Shown: positions 26,346-36,537, numbered from the stretch's first letter. The stretch: 64,000 bases of DNA from Anaerolineae bacterium (GCA_019912965.1 JAIOHM010000185.1:62001-126000); one strand, 5' to 3'. Program-made: numbers and translations. The notes: generated from the sequence alone by a model not told the origin.

Positions 26346-29300
26346 TTGACCAACACGCCTTTCGCCTCTGCTGAACGCATCCACACAAGAACGCCTGTTT
26401 TTCGCGTCCAAGTTCGCCAACGACACTCAAATCCCGCTTCGCATCCACTGCTGCGAACTGCGGCACAGATGAACATCAGCGGTTTGACGGGTTGTGGCGT
26501 TGAACAGCTTTATTTTCTTGAAGGCGATTTAACGCCAGACGAAGTAACTCAAATCAGCCATGAACTGCTGGCCGATCCGGTAACGGAATTGACTACAGCC
26601 TTTAAAATAGGCGCAATCACCGACTCAAATCTTCGGGAAACGACGTTTGATACTCCCGATTACACGGTGGATGTGACTCCCCTTCCCGGCGTCACTGATC
26701 CGGCGGCAGAAAACCTGCTGCGCGCGGCGCACCTTCTAGGCATATCATCACTCAAAAACGCTGCTACCGGGCAGCGTTATTTATTAAATGGAAATTTGAC
26801 ACCCAATGCACTGGAAAAATTAGCCAGTAAAGTACTGTCAAATCCGGTGATTCAGCAGTACAGCATCAACCAGCCCATTAACCCACCATTTGTGCATGTC
26901 GAAAATGCAGATGATACGGTTGAGGTGATTCCGGTTCGGGAGGCTGATGATGCGGGTTTGCGGCAAATCAGCACGGAACGGCGGTTGGCGCTTGATCTGG
27001 CTGAGATGGAGGCCATCCGCAATTATTTCCAGCAGGAAAAGCGCGACCCGACTGATGCTGAACTGGAAATGCTGGCGCAAACGTGGAGTGAGCACTGCGT
27101 TCATAAAACCTTCCGCGCGAAGATTGATTACAGCGGGCCGGATGGTAAACAAATTATTGACGGTCTCCTTAAGACTTACATCCGTGCAGCTACGGAAAAA
27201 GTGAATAAGCCGTGGGTGCGTTCGGCATTTGTTGATAACGCGGGGATTATCGCGTTTGATGACCAATTCGACATCGCGTTTAAGGTGGAAACCCATAATC
27301 ATCCATCGGCGCTGGAGCCGTTCGGTGGTGCCAATACGGGTGTTGGCGGGGTGATTCGGGATGTTCTGGGGGTCAGTGCACGGCCTATCGCCAACACGGA
27401 TATTTTGTGCTTCGGCCCGCCGGATTTAGCAGAAGAAAATCTGCCGGAAGGGGTTTTGCATCCACGCCGAATCGCGGATGGTGTGGTGCATGGCGTCGAA
27501 GATTATGGGAATAAAATGGGGATTCCAACGGTCAACGGCGCGATTCTGTATCACGAAGGGTATACAGCTAATCCATTAGTGTTCTGCGGCTGTTTAGGTA
27601 TTTTGCCGCGCGGGTCACATGTTTCGGCGCCGCAGCCGGGTGATCTGGTGGTGGTGATCGGCGGGCGCACCGGGCGGGATGGTCTGCGTGGGGCGACTTT
27701 TTCCAGCATGGAGATGGATCAATCCACCGGACAAATCGCAGGCAGTTCGGTGCAAATTGGTCATCCTATCCATGAAAAACAGACGCAGGAAGTGGTGCTG
27801 CGGGCGCGGGATGAAAAGCTGTACAACGCGATCACCGACTGCGGCGCGGGTGGATTGTCGTCGGCGGTGGGTGAGATGGCCAGCACATTGGGCGCAAGCA
27901 TTCAACTTGCCGATGTACCGCTGAAATATCCCGGTTTGCGCCCGTGGGAGATCTGGTTGAGCGAGGCACAGGAGCGCATGGTGCTGGCTGTGCCGCCGGA
28001 AAAGTGGGAACGCTTTAAGCAAATCTGTGATGGGCAGGATGTTGAAGCGGTCAGCATTGGGACGTTTGAAAGCAACGGTCGGTTAAAACTGCATTATGGT
28101 GAGAAAGCTGTTGGTGATCTCTCGGTTGAATTTTTGCATGAGGGCATTCCGCAGCGACACCTGAAAGCGGTGTGGAAAGCACCTAGTACAACCGCAAATG
28201 CAAGTGAGGATCTGAAACCCTCCTCTACGATAAACTTCACCAATACACTGCTTAAATTATTGGCGCATCCGAATATCCGCAGTAAGGAAGCGGTCATCCG
28301 GCGTTATGACCATGAGGTGCAGGGAGCAACAGCGGTCAAACCGCTGGTTGGCAAGGCCAATCATGGACCATCGGATGCAGCAGTGATTGTGCCGCTGGAT
28401 ACACTGTTGGCAAAACCCTCACCCCTAACCCCTCTCCCTCAGGGCGAGGGAGATAAAACAAATATGGTAACCAGCCCAGCTCAAAAAGCGGTTGCGATTG
28501 CGAATGGTATTTGCCCGCTGTATGGCGAGATAGACCCCTATGCGATGGCGTGGGCGGCGGTGGATGAGGCGATACGCAATCTGGTAGCCGTCGGGACTGA
28601 TCCAGACCAGATCGCTATTCTGGATAATTTCTGCTGGGGAAATCCGCTGCTGGAAGATCGTTTAGGGGCACTGGTGCGGTGCGCGCAGGGATGCTATGAC
28701 GCAGCAGTGGCTTATGGCGTACCATTTATTTCCGGCAAAGACAGTCTGAACAATGAATATACCGGGGCGGACGGTAAAAAACATGCTATCCCCGGCACGC
28801 TGTTGATTTCGGCGGTCGGCATTGTACCGGATGTGAACAAAACAGCGACGATGGATTTGAAAGCAGCTGGCAATCTGCTGTATGTCATCGGTGAAACCCG
28901 CGATGAAATGGGCGGCAGTCATTACAATCTGGTCAATGGGATTGAAGATGGCAGCGTTCCACAGCCCAACCCCAAAGCAGTAGAAACCTATCGCGCTTTG
29001 CATCAAACTATTCAAGCTGGATTAGTGCAATCGTGCCATGACACCAGTGAGGGCGGCATTGCAGTTGCGTTAGCTGAAATGTGCATCGCAGGACGTTTGG
29101 GGACACACTTCGACAGCATCACCGATGACAAACTGACCCGAATAATTGCCCAAACCAATCCTGATATAGCAGATGGTGATTTTGAAACCGCCATCTTTTT
29201 CTCTGAAACGGCGTCGCGGTTCATCGTTGAAGTTCAGCCGGAAAATCAGGCAGCGTTTGAAGCTGCAATGCAAACTGCGGTTTGCCTGCGATATGGCAAG

Positions 29301-30293
29301 GTCACGGATGATAACCAACTCAAGCTGGACAGTTTTTCGGGCTACGGCATCATTCAAGCACCAATTAACCAACTGGAAACAGCTTGGCGGGGTGAAGCTG
29401 TGGATACGGGGACGCAGCCTAATGCACCCCTACAGGCTGTTTCACAGGAAGATCGACGCAAGCAAACGATCCCGATGCACACACTATCGACACGCGTTGG
29501 TTCGCCGAAAGTACTGATTTTGCACGCGAATGGCAGCAACCGTGACAGGGATGCTTATCTGGCCTGCCAACTGGCGGGTGGTGAACCAGAAATCGTTCAT
29601 ATTAATCAGCTTATTGGGGGGGAACGGCAACTGCTGGATTACCACATGCTGGTTGTGCCGGGTGGGTTCTCGTATGGCGACGATCTCGGCGCGGGCAAAT
29701 TGTGGGCACTCGATCTCAATCACCGATTGGGTAGCAATGTGCAGCAGTTTATCGCCGATGGGCGTCCAGTGATGGGCATCTGTAACGGGTTTCAGGCATT
29801 GGTAAAAACCGGACTGCTGCCGGGGAAATTAACCTCACTTATTGAAGGCGACGGATTTAAGAACCCAGAACGCTCAGTCACCCTGACATTTAATGAAGGC
29901 GGACATTTTGAATGCCGATGGGTATATCTGCAACCCAATCCGCACAGTCCTTGTCTATTCACCGAAGGGCTTAATGAGCCGATTTACTGCCCGGTCGCAC
30001 ATGGCGAAGGGCGGATTATGGTGAGTGACGAGGCAGCATTGAGCTATCTGTGGGAGGAGGGATTAGCGCCGCTGATGTATGTTGATGCTGATGGTCAAGC
30101 GGCTGGATACCCGGTTAATCCCAATGGCTCAGCTTATAACATCGCAGGGTTGTGCAACCCAGCAGGCAACGTTTTCGGCCTGATGCCACATCCCGAAGAT
30201 CATATTTTCCCGTGGCAGCATCCACGCTGGCGGCGGGGTGAAGGTGGTTTGGATGGGCTACGGTTGTTCAAGAACGGGGTGAAATATGCCTGA
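26346..30293 (+). CDS. purL: Phosphoribosylformylglycinamidine synthase, PurS-like/PurL/PurQ fusion
   Basis: The 1315-residue protein carries the whole FGAM synthase in one chain. Two tandem PurS-like segments (about residues 18-90 and 103-178) are followed by the PurL synthetase (about 200-985; TWSEHCVHKTF, VETHNHPSALEPFGGANTG) and a PurQ glutaminase (about 1050-1315) with nucleophile Cys1146 in GICNGFQ and His1282/Glu1284 in MPHPE. It uses glutamine and ATP to turn FGAR into FGAM. The start is a TTG at 26346 with AGGAG eight bases upstream; no ATG is near. A palindromic repeat is inserted in frame at residues 691-702. It heads the purine operon, and purB overlaps its end by 8 bp. Confidence 0.92.
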   Translation: MTNTPFASAERIHTRTPVFRVQVRQRHSNPASHPLLRTAAQMNISGLTGCGVEQLYFLEGDLTPDEVTQISHELLADPVTELTTAFKIGAITDSNLRETTFDTPDYTVDVTPLPGVTDPAAENLLRAAHLLGISSLKNAATGQRYLLNGNLTPNALEKLASKVLSNPVIQQYSINQPINPPFVHVENADDTVEVIPVREADDAGLRQISTERRLALDLAEMEAIRNYFQQEKRDPTDAELEMLAQTWSEHCVHKTFRAKIDYSGPDGKQIIDGLLKTYIRAATEKVNKPWVRSAFVDNAGIIAFDDQFDIAFKVETHNHPSALEPFGGANTGVGGVIRDVLGVSARPIANTDILCFGPPDLAEENLPEGVLHPRRIADGVVHGVEDYGNKMGIPTVNGAILYHEGYTANPLVFCGCLGILPRGSHVSAPQPGDLVVVIGGRTGRDGLRGATFSSMEMDQSTGQIAGSSVQIGHPIHEKQTQEVVLRARDEKLYNAITDCGAGGLSSAVGEMASTLGASIQLADVPLKYPGLRPWEIWLSEAQERMVLAVPPEKWERFKQICDGQDVEAVSIGTFESNGRLKLHYGEKAVGDLSVEFLHEGIPQRHLKAVWKAPSTTANASEDLKPSSTINFTNTLLKLLAHPNIRSKEAVIRRYDHEVQGATAVKPLVGKANHGPSDAAVIVPLDTLLAKPSPLTPLPQGEGDKTNMVTSPAQKAVAIANGICPLYGEIDPYAMAWAAVDEAIRNLVAVGTDPDQIAILDNFCWGNPLLEDRLGALVRCAQGCYDAAVAYGVPFISGKDSLNNEYTGADGKKHAIPGTLLISAVGIVPDVNKTATMDLKAAGNLLYVIGETRDEMGGSHYNLVNGIEDGSVPQPNPKAVETYRALHQTIQAGLVQSCHDTSEGGIAVALAEMCIAGRLGTHFDSITDDKLTRIIAQTNPDIADGDFETAIFFSETASRFIVEVQPENQAAFEAAMQTAVCLRYGKVTDDNQLKLDSFSGYGIIQAPINQLETAWRGEAVDTGTQPNAPLQAVSQEDRRKQTIPMHTLSTRVGSPKVLILHANGSNRDRDAYLACQLAGGEPEIVHINQLIGGERQLLDYHMLVVPGGFSYGDDLGAGKLWALDLNHRLGSNVQQFIADGRPVMGICNGFQALVKTGLLPGKLTSLIEGDGFKNPERSVTLTFNEGGHFECRWVYLQPNPHSPCLFTEGLNEPIYCPVAHGEGRIMVSDEAALSYLWEEGLAPLMYVDADGQAAGYPVNPNGSAYNIAGLCNPAGNVFGLMPHPEDHIFPWQHPRWRRGEGGLDGLRLFKNGVKYA
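28415..28453. repeat. Palindromic GC-rich repeat, copy 2, in frame within purL
   Basis: This 39-bp stretch shares CACCCCTAACCCCTC with the intergenic copy at 19092-19106 and folds as TCTCCCT / AGGGAGA around a short loop. It encodes PSPLTPLPQGEG (residues 691-702) in PurL, in a segment where PurL proteins usually have a short surface loop before the ALANGINPxYG-like region (here AIANGICPLYG). The reading frame stays open. Confidence 0.75.
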
Positions 30294-31704
30294 GCACTAT
30301 ACGCACGATACATTCCTCAGCCCGTTCACATGGCGCTATGGTTCGGACAAGATGCGGCACATCTGGTCAGAAGCGCACAAACGGGGATTATGGCGGCGCA
30401 TCTGGGTCGCGCTGGCGGAAGCCCAACAAAGTGCCGGATTAGTCACTAAAGAACAGGTTGAAGATTTACGGGCGCACCAGACCGAAATTGATATGGAACG
30501 AGCGCACCAGATTGAAGCTGAGATCAAACATGACCTAATGGCCGAAGTCCGTGCTTATGCGGAACAGTGCAAAATCGGCGGCGGCATTATTCATCTGGGG
30601 GCAACCAGCATGGATATTGAAGATAATGCCGAGGCGCTACGGATTCAGGAAAGTCTGAATCTGCTGCATGAGCAGTTAAAAGTTTTGCTGATCACACTGG
30701 CCGATCTGATCGAACGTGAAGCTGATCATGTGTGCATGGCATTCACCCATTTGCAACCCGCTGAACCGACAACAGTTGGTTATCGACTGGCGGGGTACGC
30801 ACAGGATTTGCTGCACTATTATCTGCAATGGATAGCGGTGGCGGGTAAAGGGTTCAAAGGGGCAGTTGGCACGGCGGCATCATACGCTGAACTGCTGATT
30901 GATACCTCAATTACACCCGCTGATTTAGAAGCACGAATTTTGGGTAATTTGAATCTGCCCGCTTTCACGATTGCCACCCAGACTTATCCGCGCCGTCAGG
31001 ATTGGGATGTGCTGAATCTGCTGGCGGGGTTGGCGATGAGCATCTACCGCATGGCGTTCGATATGCGTCTGCTGCAATCGCCACCGTTTGGTGAATGGGC
31101 AGAACCGTTCGGGAAGTCACAGGTCGGCTCATCCGCTATGCCGTTCAAGCGCAATCCGATTAATGCAGAAAATCTGGACAGTCTCGCGCGTTATCTGGCC
31201 GCCCTGCCCCGCGTGGCGTGGGACAATGCCGCCCACAATTTACTGGAACGCACGCTGGACGATTCGGCTAACCGCCGCATTATGCTGCCAGAAGCATTTT
31301 TAACGGCGGACGAACTGCTCACCCGTGCACAAAAAATTCTGGAAGGATTGCGGATTGACGATCCCGGCATCCAGCGTAATCTGAACATCTATGGCGTTTT
31401 CGCGGCGACGGAGCGTTTGCTGATGGAAGGCGTCAAGCGCGGTGGTGACCGTCAAGAATTGCATGAGGTCATTCGTGAACAGAGTTTAAAGGCATGGGAA
31501 GCAGTGCGGTTGGGGCAAAACAATCCGTTAGCAGACAGCCTGTGCAGCGATGAACGGATTACACGGCTCATGCCACCGGAACGGGCACGCGAACTCCTGA
31601 ATGCCCAAGCCTACATCGGCGATGCACCAGAAAGAGCACTACAACTGGCGCAACAAGTACGCGAAGCAGTTGAGAAAACTGAGGCACATTATGCTGAAGC
31701 ATGA
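30286..31704 (+). CDS. purB: Adenylosuccinate lyase
   Basis: The 472-residue fumarase-superfamily enzyme cleaves SAICAR to AICAR and adenylosuccinate to AMP, releasing fumarate each time. The signature GSSAMPFKRNPINAENLD is intact, with HLGATSMDIEDNA and FTHLQPAEPTT as the other two conserved regions. Its ATG overlaps the purL end by 8 bp, and purC begins inside its last codons, so it is tightly coupled in the operon. Confidence 0.94.
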   Translation: MPEHYTHDTFLSPFTWRYGSDKMRHIWSEAHKRGLWRRIWVALAEAQQSAGLVTKEQVEDLRAHQTEIDMERAHQIEAEIKHDLMAEVRAYAEQCKIGGGIIHLGATSMDIEDNAEALRIQESLNLLHEQLKVLLITLADLIEREADHVCMAFTHLQPAEPTTVGYRLAGYAQDLLHYYLQWIAVAGKGFKGAVGTAASYAELLIDTSITPADLEARILGNLNLPAFTIATQTYPRRQDWDVLNLLAGLAMSIYRMAFDMRLLQSPPFGEWAEPFGKSQVGSSAMPFKRNPINAENLDSLARYLAALPRVAWDNAAHNLLERTLDDSANRRIMLPEAFLTADELLTRAQKILEGLRIDDPGIQRNLNIYGVFAATERLLMEGVKRGGDRQELHEVIREQSLKAWEAVRLGQNNPLADSLCSDERITRLMPPERARELLNAQAYIGDAPERALQLAQQVREAVEKTEAHYAEA

Positions 31705-32656
31705 TGAACTGGTGGCGGCTATTCCCAATGCGCTGAAAATGGTCGAGTTGCAACGCTGGGGTGAAAAGCATTCCGGCAAGGTGCGTGATATTTATCACAC
31801 GGACAGCCAACGGGTGCTGATTACGACTGACCGCATCTCGGCGTTTGATCGGGTTCTAGGGACAATTCCGTACAAGGGACAGGTACTGAATCAACTCAGT
31901 GCGTGGTGGTTTGAGCAAACTCAGGATATTGTCGCTAACCATGTTGTCGCTGTCCCTGACCCGAATGTGACCATCGGGCGTGAGGCTGAACCGCTGCCCG
32001 TCGAAGTGATTGTGCGGGGCTACATTACGGGCGTCACCAAAACCTCGTTATGGACGCTTTACGAAGCAGGCGACCGCCAACCTTATGGTATTCCGCTGCC
32101 GGATGGCCTCCATAAAAATGATGCGCTGCCGCAGCCCATTATCACACCGACAACCAAAGCCGAAGCGGGCGCACATGATGAGCAGTTGACCCGCCAGCAA
32201 ATTATTGAACGTAAGCTCGTCAACGAAAGTCTGTGGCAGGAAGTTGAAACCGCCGCTCTAGGGTTATTCAAACGGGGTCAGGCAATCGCCCAAAAAGCGG
32301 GATTGATTCTGGTGGATACCAAATACGAGTTCGGCCTGATTGACGGCAAGCTGGCGCTGATCGACGAAATCCACACGCCGGATTCCAGCCGTTACTGGAC
32401 ACAAGAATCATATCAATCTGGCGAAAAACCAGAGAATTTCGACAAGGAGTATTTGCGGGAATGGTATGCCGCACGAGGGTATAAAGGGGATGGTGAGCCG
32501 CCGATTATGCCGGATGATGAGATCGCGCAGGTGGCTGCACGATACATCGCGGCTTATGAACGGCTGACCGGATTAACCTTCATACCGGGTAAGCAGCCCG
32601 CCGACGAACGCATCACTCGTAATCTGGAATTTTATCGCTCGAAACAGCGTGTGTAG
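31691..32656 (+). CDS. purC: Phosphoribosylaminoimidazole-succinocarboxamide (SAICAR) synthase
   Basis: The 321-residue enzyme joins aspartate to CAIR with ATP. GKVRDIY near the N-terminus, TTDRISAFD, and LILVDTKYEFG with LIDEIHTPDSSRYW are the family landmarks. The length is nearer the 300-residue eukaryote-like form than the 240-residue E. coli form. I chose the ATG at 31691, which overlaps purB by 14 bp; the longer frame runs 90 bp further back into purB without similarity. Confidence 0.93.
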   Translation: MLKHDELVAAIPNALKMVELQRWGEKHSGKVRDIYHTDSQRVLITTDRISAFDRVLGTIPYKGQVLNQLSAWWFEQTQDIVANHVVAVPDPNVTIGREAEPLPVEVIVRGYITGVTKTSLWTLYEAGDRQPYGIPLPDGLHKNDALPQPIITPTTKAEAGAHDEQLTRQQIIERKLVNESLWQEVETAALGLFKRGQAIAQKAGLILVDTKYEFGLIDGKLALIDEIHTPDSSRYWTQESYQSGEKPENFDKEYLREWYAARGYKGDGEPPIMPDDEIAQVAARYIAAYERLTGLTFIPGKQPADERITRNLEFYRSKQRV

Positions 32657-32668
32657 AAAGCAAGGGGA

Positions 32669-34180
32669 ATGGGAGAACATATCTGGGAGTCTGCCGAGTC
32701 GTTTGATGACCATCCGCATGATGAATGTGGAATCTTCGGCATTTATGCACCGGGGCGTGATGTCGCGCGTATGAGTTTCTTCGCGCTGTATGCCCTGCAA
32801 CATCGTGGGCAGGAAAGCGCCGGCATTGCCACCAGCGATGGGCGTTCAGCCTATATTCACAAGGATATGGGACTGATCGCGCAGGTGTTCAACGAGGACA
32901 ATATGCGTCCGCTACAGGGTCATATGGCAATTGCCCACAACCGCTATTCGACAACGGGTTCATCTCATTACAAGAATGCACAACCCTATTTGATTGAAAC
33001 TATTTATGGCCCGTTGGGGGTCGCCCATAACGGCAACCTGACTAATGCCTTGCACCTGCGCCACCAACTACTCAAACGCGGAGTTGGGCTTTCCTCAACC
33101 ACAGACAGCGAAGTCGTCACCCAAATTCTGGCTGCACCGCCGGAAGTTTGGGCAGCAGACGGCTTATATACTAATGGCAATCACATTGATGACCGATGGG
33201 AAGCGCGCATCCGGGCATTTATGCGAGTGGCAGAAGGCGCATACTCGCTGACCATTTTGACACATGATGCAGTGTACGCAATCCGCGATGCGAATGGCTT
33301 GCGCCCATTATGCCTGGGTCAATTGGGCGACAACGGCTATGTGGTGGCCTCAGAATCCAGCGCGCTCGCCACCATCGGTGCAACCTATATCCGCGAAGTC
33401 AATCCGGGCGAAATTATCCGCATGGATGCTAACGGAATCAAAAGCAGCATGGGGCGGGAACCCGAACAGCGCGCTTTATGCAGTTTTGAGTACGTCTATT
33501 TCGCCCGTCCAGACTCCCTCATGGAAGGCCAGAGCGTCCATAATGTGCGGCAACGGATGGGCAAACAGCTTGCACGTGAAGCCCCAGCGGATGCAGATAT
33601 TGTTGTTCCTGTTCCTGATTCATCGATTCCGGCAGCGATTGGGTACAGCCTGGAATCCGGACTGCCATTCACCGAAGGACTGATTAAAAATCGTTACATC
33701 GGGCGTACCTTCATCCAACCGGATGACAACATTCGCAAAGTGGGTATTCATCTGAAGTTCAACGCTCTTCCTGCCAATTTGAAGGGGAAACGTGTGGTGC
33801 TGGTGGACGACTCGATTGTGCGCGGCAACACATCCGGGCCACTGGTCAAGTTGCTACGGGAAAGTGGTGCAGCAGAGGTACATTTGCGCGTATCATCGCC
33901 ACCTGTGCGGCACCCCTGTTTCATGGGTGTGGATATGGCAACCTATAAAGAACTGATTGCTCATAAACTGGATATTGAGAGCATTTGCCAACGCATTGGT
34001 GCAGACAGCCTCGCTTACCTGACGCTGGAAGGCATGATGGAATCGATCAATGAGGCACTGCCTGCCCCCATTGGGCACTGTTCGGCCTGTTTCTCCGGGG
34101 ATTATCCGGTGCCGGTGCCAGAGTGGTTGTTCACCGAAGACCGTGACAAGATGATTTTTGAAGCCAACTGGGGAGGCTGA
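32669..34180 (+). CDS. purF: Amidophosphoribosyltransferase
   Basis: The 503-residue enzyme makes phosphoribosylamine from PRPP and glutamine, the first step of purine synthesis. Cys20 (HDECGIFGIY) becomes the N-terminal nucleophile after removal of a 19-residue propeptide, as in Bacillus PurF. Cysteines 271, 417, 471 and 474 (ALCSFEY, RHPCFMG, HCSACF) match the 4Fe-4S ligand pattern of the Bacillus-type enzyme, suggesting oxygen sensitivity. The PRPP-binding motif is VVLVDDSIVRGNTS. AAGGGG precedes the ATG, 12 bp after purC. Confidence 0.95.
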   Translation: MGEHIWESAESFDDHPHDECGIFGIYAPGRDVARMSFFALYALQHRGQESAGIATSDGRSAYIHKDMGLIAQVFNEDNMRPLQGHMAIAHNRYSTTGSSHYKNAQPYLIETIYGPLGVAHNGNLTNALHLRHQLLKRGVGLSSTTDSEVVTQILAAPPEVWAADGLYTNGNHIDDRWEARIRAFMRVAEGAYSLTILTHDAVYAIRDANGLRPLCLGQLGDNGYVVASESSALATIGATYIREVNPGEIIRMDANGIKSSMGREPEQRALCSFEYVYFARPDSLMEGQSVHNVRQRMGKQLAREAPADADIVVPVPDSSIPAAIGYSLESGLPFTEGLIKNRYIGRTFIQPDDNIRKVGIHLKFNALPANLKGKRVVLVDDSIVRGNTSGPLVKLLRESGAAEVHLRVSSPPVRHPCFMGVDMATYKELIAHKLDIESICQRIGADSLAYLTLEGMMESINEALPAPIGHCSACFSGDYPVPVPEWLFTEDRDKMIFEANWGG

Positions 34181-34182
34181 AG

Positions 34183-35517
34183 TTGACCGGATTAAAAATC
34201 CTTGTTGTTGGTTCGGGCGGGCGAGAACATGCGTTAGCGTGGTCGCTGTCACGTTCGCCGCAGGTTGGACAGGTATTTGTCGCACCGGGAAATGGTGGGA
34301 CAGAGTGGGCTGCAAATCCTAACGCAAAAGGTTTGCAACCGTGTGCAAAATCAAAAAATGTGCCGATTGCAGCCGAAAACATTGTGGAGTTGATGGCATT
34401 TGCTCAGCGAGAAAAGATTGATCTGACGGTCGTCGGGCCGGAAGTACCCTTGTCGATGGGCATTGTCGATCAGTTTCAGGCGGCGGGGTTACGAGTTTTC
34501 GGCCCAACACAAGCCGCTGCTCGTTTAGAAGCATCCAAAGCATTCGCCAAAGATTTTATGAAGCAGCACAGTATTCCAACGGCTGAATACGGCGTGTTCG
34601 CGGAATTTGAGGTCGCGAGGCAGTTTGTTCACGATTTCGGCAGACCCGTTGTGGTTAAGGCAGATGGATTAGCGGCGGGCAAAGGAGTCATCGTCTGCGA
34701 CACGGTTGAAGAAGCAGAGGATGCGCTGCGACGGATTCTGATCGATAAAGAATTCGGTGCGGCGGGCGAGACAGTCGTAATCGAAGAACGATTGGAAGGT
34801 GAAGAAATCTCCAATCTGATGTTCGCGGATGGCAAGCAGATTGTAGCGATGCCTACAGCCCGTGACCATAAACGCGCCTACGATGGCGATCAGGGGCCGA
34901 ATACAGGCGGGATGGGCGCTTATGCTTATACCCATGTCAGCAATGAATTTGAAATCGCCGAAGAAAATTATGATCGCGTCACACGTCCAACAATTGACGG
35001 GTTGCAGCAGGCGGGCACTCCTTATATTGGCGTTCTGTACGCTGGATTGATGATCACACCCGATGGCCCAAAGGTGCTGGAATTTAACTGCCGCTTTGGC
35101 GACCCGGAAACACAGGTAATTCTGCCCCTTTTGCAGACTGATTTGGTGGACATCCTCAATGCCTGCATTGACGGCAAACTGACATCCAATCTGGTGTACG
35201 AAAAATATGAAGAAAGAACTGCGGCAACGGTTGTGCTGGCTGCACCCGGCTACCCCGGCAGTTACCCCAAAGGACTGCCGATTTCAGGACTGAAAAACAT
35301 CACAGATGAAAACGTGATCGTGTTCCACGCAGGCACAACGCAAAAAGATGGGCAACTTGTAACCAATGGTGGTCGCGTTCTGAATGTGACGGCGGTTGGC
35401 AGCACACTAGATGAAGCGCTCCAACGGGCTTATGCCGCCATTGAGCATATTCATTTTGATGGGATGCATTATCGCAAAGACATCGGGCGCACAGGGGTGA
35501 AGCAGCATGACCGCTAA
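34183..35517 (+). CDS. purD: Phosphoribosylamine-glycine ligase
   Basis: The 444-residue ATP-grasp enzyme joins glycine to phosphoribosylamine, giving GAR. LVVGSGGREHALAW is the N-terminal substrate-binding signature, VVVKADGLAAGKGVIV the ATP loop, RDHKRAYDGDQGPNTGGMGAY the PurD hallmark, and EFNCRFGDPETQ the metal site. The start is a TTG at 34183 preceded by GGGAGG seven bases upstream, 2 bp after purF. purM overlaps its end by 11 bp. Confidence 0.95.
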   Translation: MTGLKILVVGSGGREHALAWSLSRSPQVGQVFVAPGNGGTEWAANPNAKGLQPCAKSKNVPIAAENIVELMAFAQREKIDLTVVGPEVPLSMGIVDQFQAAGLRVFGPTQAAARLEASKAFAKDFMKQHSIPTAEYGVFAEFEVARQFVHDFGRPVVVKADGLAAGKGVIVCDTVEEAEDALRRILIDKEFGAAGETVVIEERLEGEEISNLMFADGKQIVAMPTARDHKRAYDGDQGPNTGGMGAYAYTHVSNEFEIAEENYDRVTRPTIDGLQQAGTPYIGVLYAGLMITPDGPKVLEFNCRFGDPETQVILPLLQTDLVDILNACIDGKLTSNLVYEKYEERTAATVVLAAPGYPGSYPKGLPISGLKNITDENVIVFHAGTTQKDGQLVTNGGRVLNVTAVGSTLDEALQRAYAAIEHIHFDGMHYRKDIGRTGVKQHDR

Positions 35518-36529
35518 CAACACTTATGCCAGTGCGGGGGTCGATATTGCTGCGGGAACGCGCGCAACCGAGATGATGGCTGATGCGGTGCGTTCAACTT
35601 ATGGCAAAGAAGTGCTGGCGGGGTTAGGTGCATTCGGCGGTTTATTTGATGTATCAGCACTCAAAGGCATGAACGCCCCGGTGCTGGTGGCCTCAACCGA
35701 TGGCGTCGGCACCAAGACCAAAGCTGCCGCCCGACTCAACCGATGGGATACGATTGGGCAGGATTTGGTCAACCATTGCGTTAATGACATTCTGGTACAG
35801 GGCGCAAGACCCCTGTTTTTTCTGGATTATGTGGCTTCGTCCAAACTGAATCCAGAACAAATTGCTGCTGTTGTAGGTGGGGTCGCTACAGCCTGCCGTG
35901 AAGCAGGATGCGCTTTGCTAGGGGGCGAAACAGCCGAAATGCCGGGCGTGTATCTGGATGGAGAATTTGATCTGGCAGGCACAATTATCGGCATTGTTGA
36001 ACGCAATCGGATCATTGACGGATCCCGCATTCAATCCGGTGATGCTATTATCGGTCTACCGTCCTCAGGGCTGCACACCAACGGTTATTCGCTGGCGCGG
36101 CGCATCCTCGACTCGCTGGATTGGGAAACACCACACCCTGATTTAGACCAATCGGTTGGCGATGCACTGCTGGCGGTTCACCGTTCATACCTCAAACCTG
36201 TTCACCAGTTGCGGGATGCAGAAGTTGATATTCGCGGATTAGCCCATATCACAGGTGGGGGATTTATCGACAACCTGCCGCGTATTCTGCCCGAAAATAC
36301 AGGGGCAACTATCCAGCGCGGGAAATGGCCGGAACTACCAATCTTCAGCCTTATCCAACAAAACGGACAGGTAGAAGACAGCGAAATGTTCCATGTGTTC
36401 AATATGGGAATCGGGATGTTAGTCATTGTTCCTGCTGAACAGATTCAGCAGACATTGGCAGCACTGCCGAATGACAGTTATCACATTGGGGAAATCGTCG
36501 CGGGCAACCGTGAAGTTACCATCAGATAA
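35507..36529 (+). CDS. purM: Phosphoribosylformylglycinamidine cyclo-ligase (AIR synthase)
   Basis: The 340-residue enzyme closes FGAM to AIR with ATP. YASAGVDIAAG at the N-terminus, LVASTDGVGTKTKAA (ATP loop), LGGETAEMPG and LAHITGGGFIDNLPR are all diagnostic. The ATG at 35507 overlaps purD by 11 bp. It is structurally related to the synthetase half of PurL. Confidence 0.95.
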   Translation: MTANNTYASAGVDIAAGTRATEMMADAVRSTYGKEVLAGLGAFGGLFDVSALKGMNAPVLVASTDGVGTKTKAAARLNRWDTIGQDLVNHCVNDILVQGARPLFFLDYVASSKLNPEQIAAVVGGVATACREAGCALLGGETAEMPGVYLDGEFDLAGTIIGIVERNRIIDGSRIQSGDAIIGLPSSGLHTNGYSLARRILDSLDWETPHPDLDQSVGDALLAVHRSYLKPVHQLRDAEVDIRGLAHITGGGFIDNLPRILPENTGATIQRGKWPELPIFSLIQQNGQVEDSEMFHVFNMGIGMLVIVPAEQIQQTLAALPNDSYHIGEIVAGNREVTIR

Positions 36530-36537
36530 GGACTAGA

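Noticed and set aside
26838-30200. Open frames on the minus strand across purL
   Set aside because: They are reverse-frame shadows of conserved purL coding sequence; none resembles a known protein.
31601-31690. Longer purC frame
   Set aside because: It runs 90 bp into purB; the ATG at 31691 gives the normal SAICAR synthase N-terminus.
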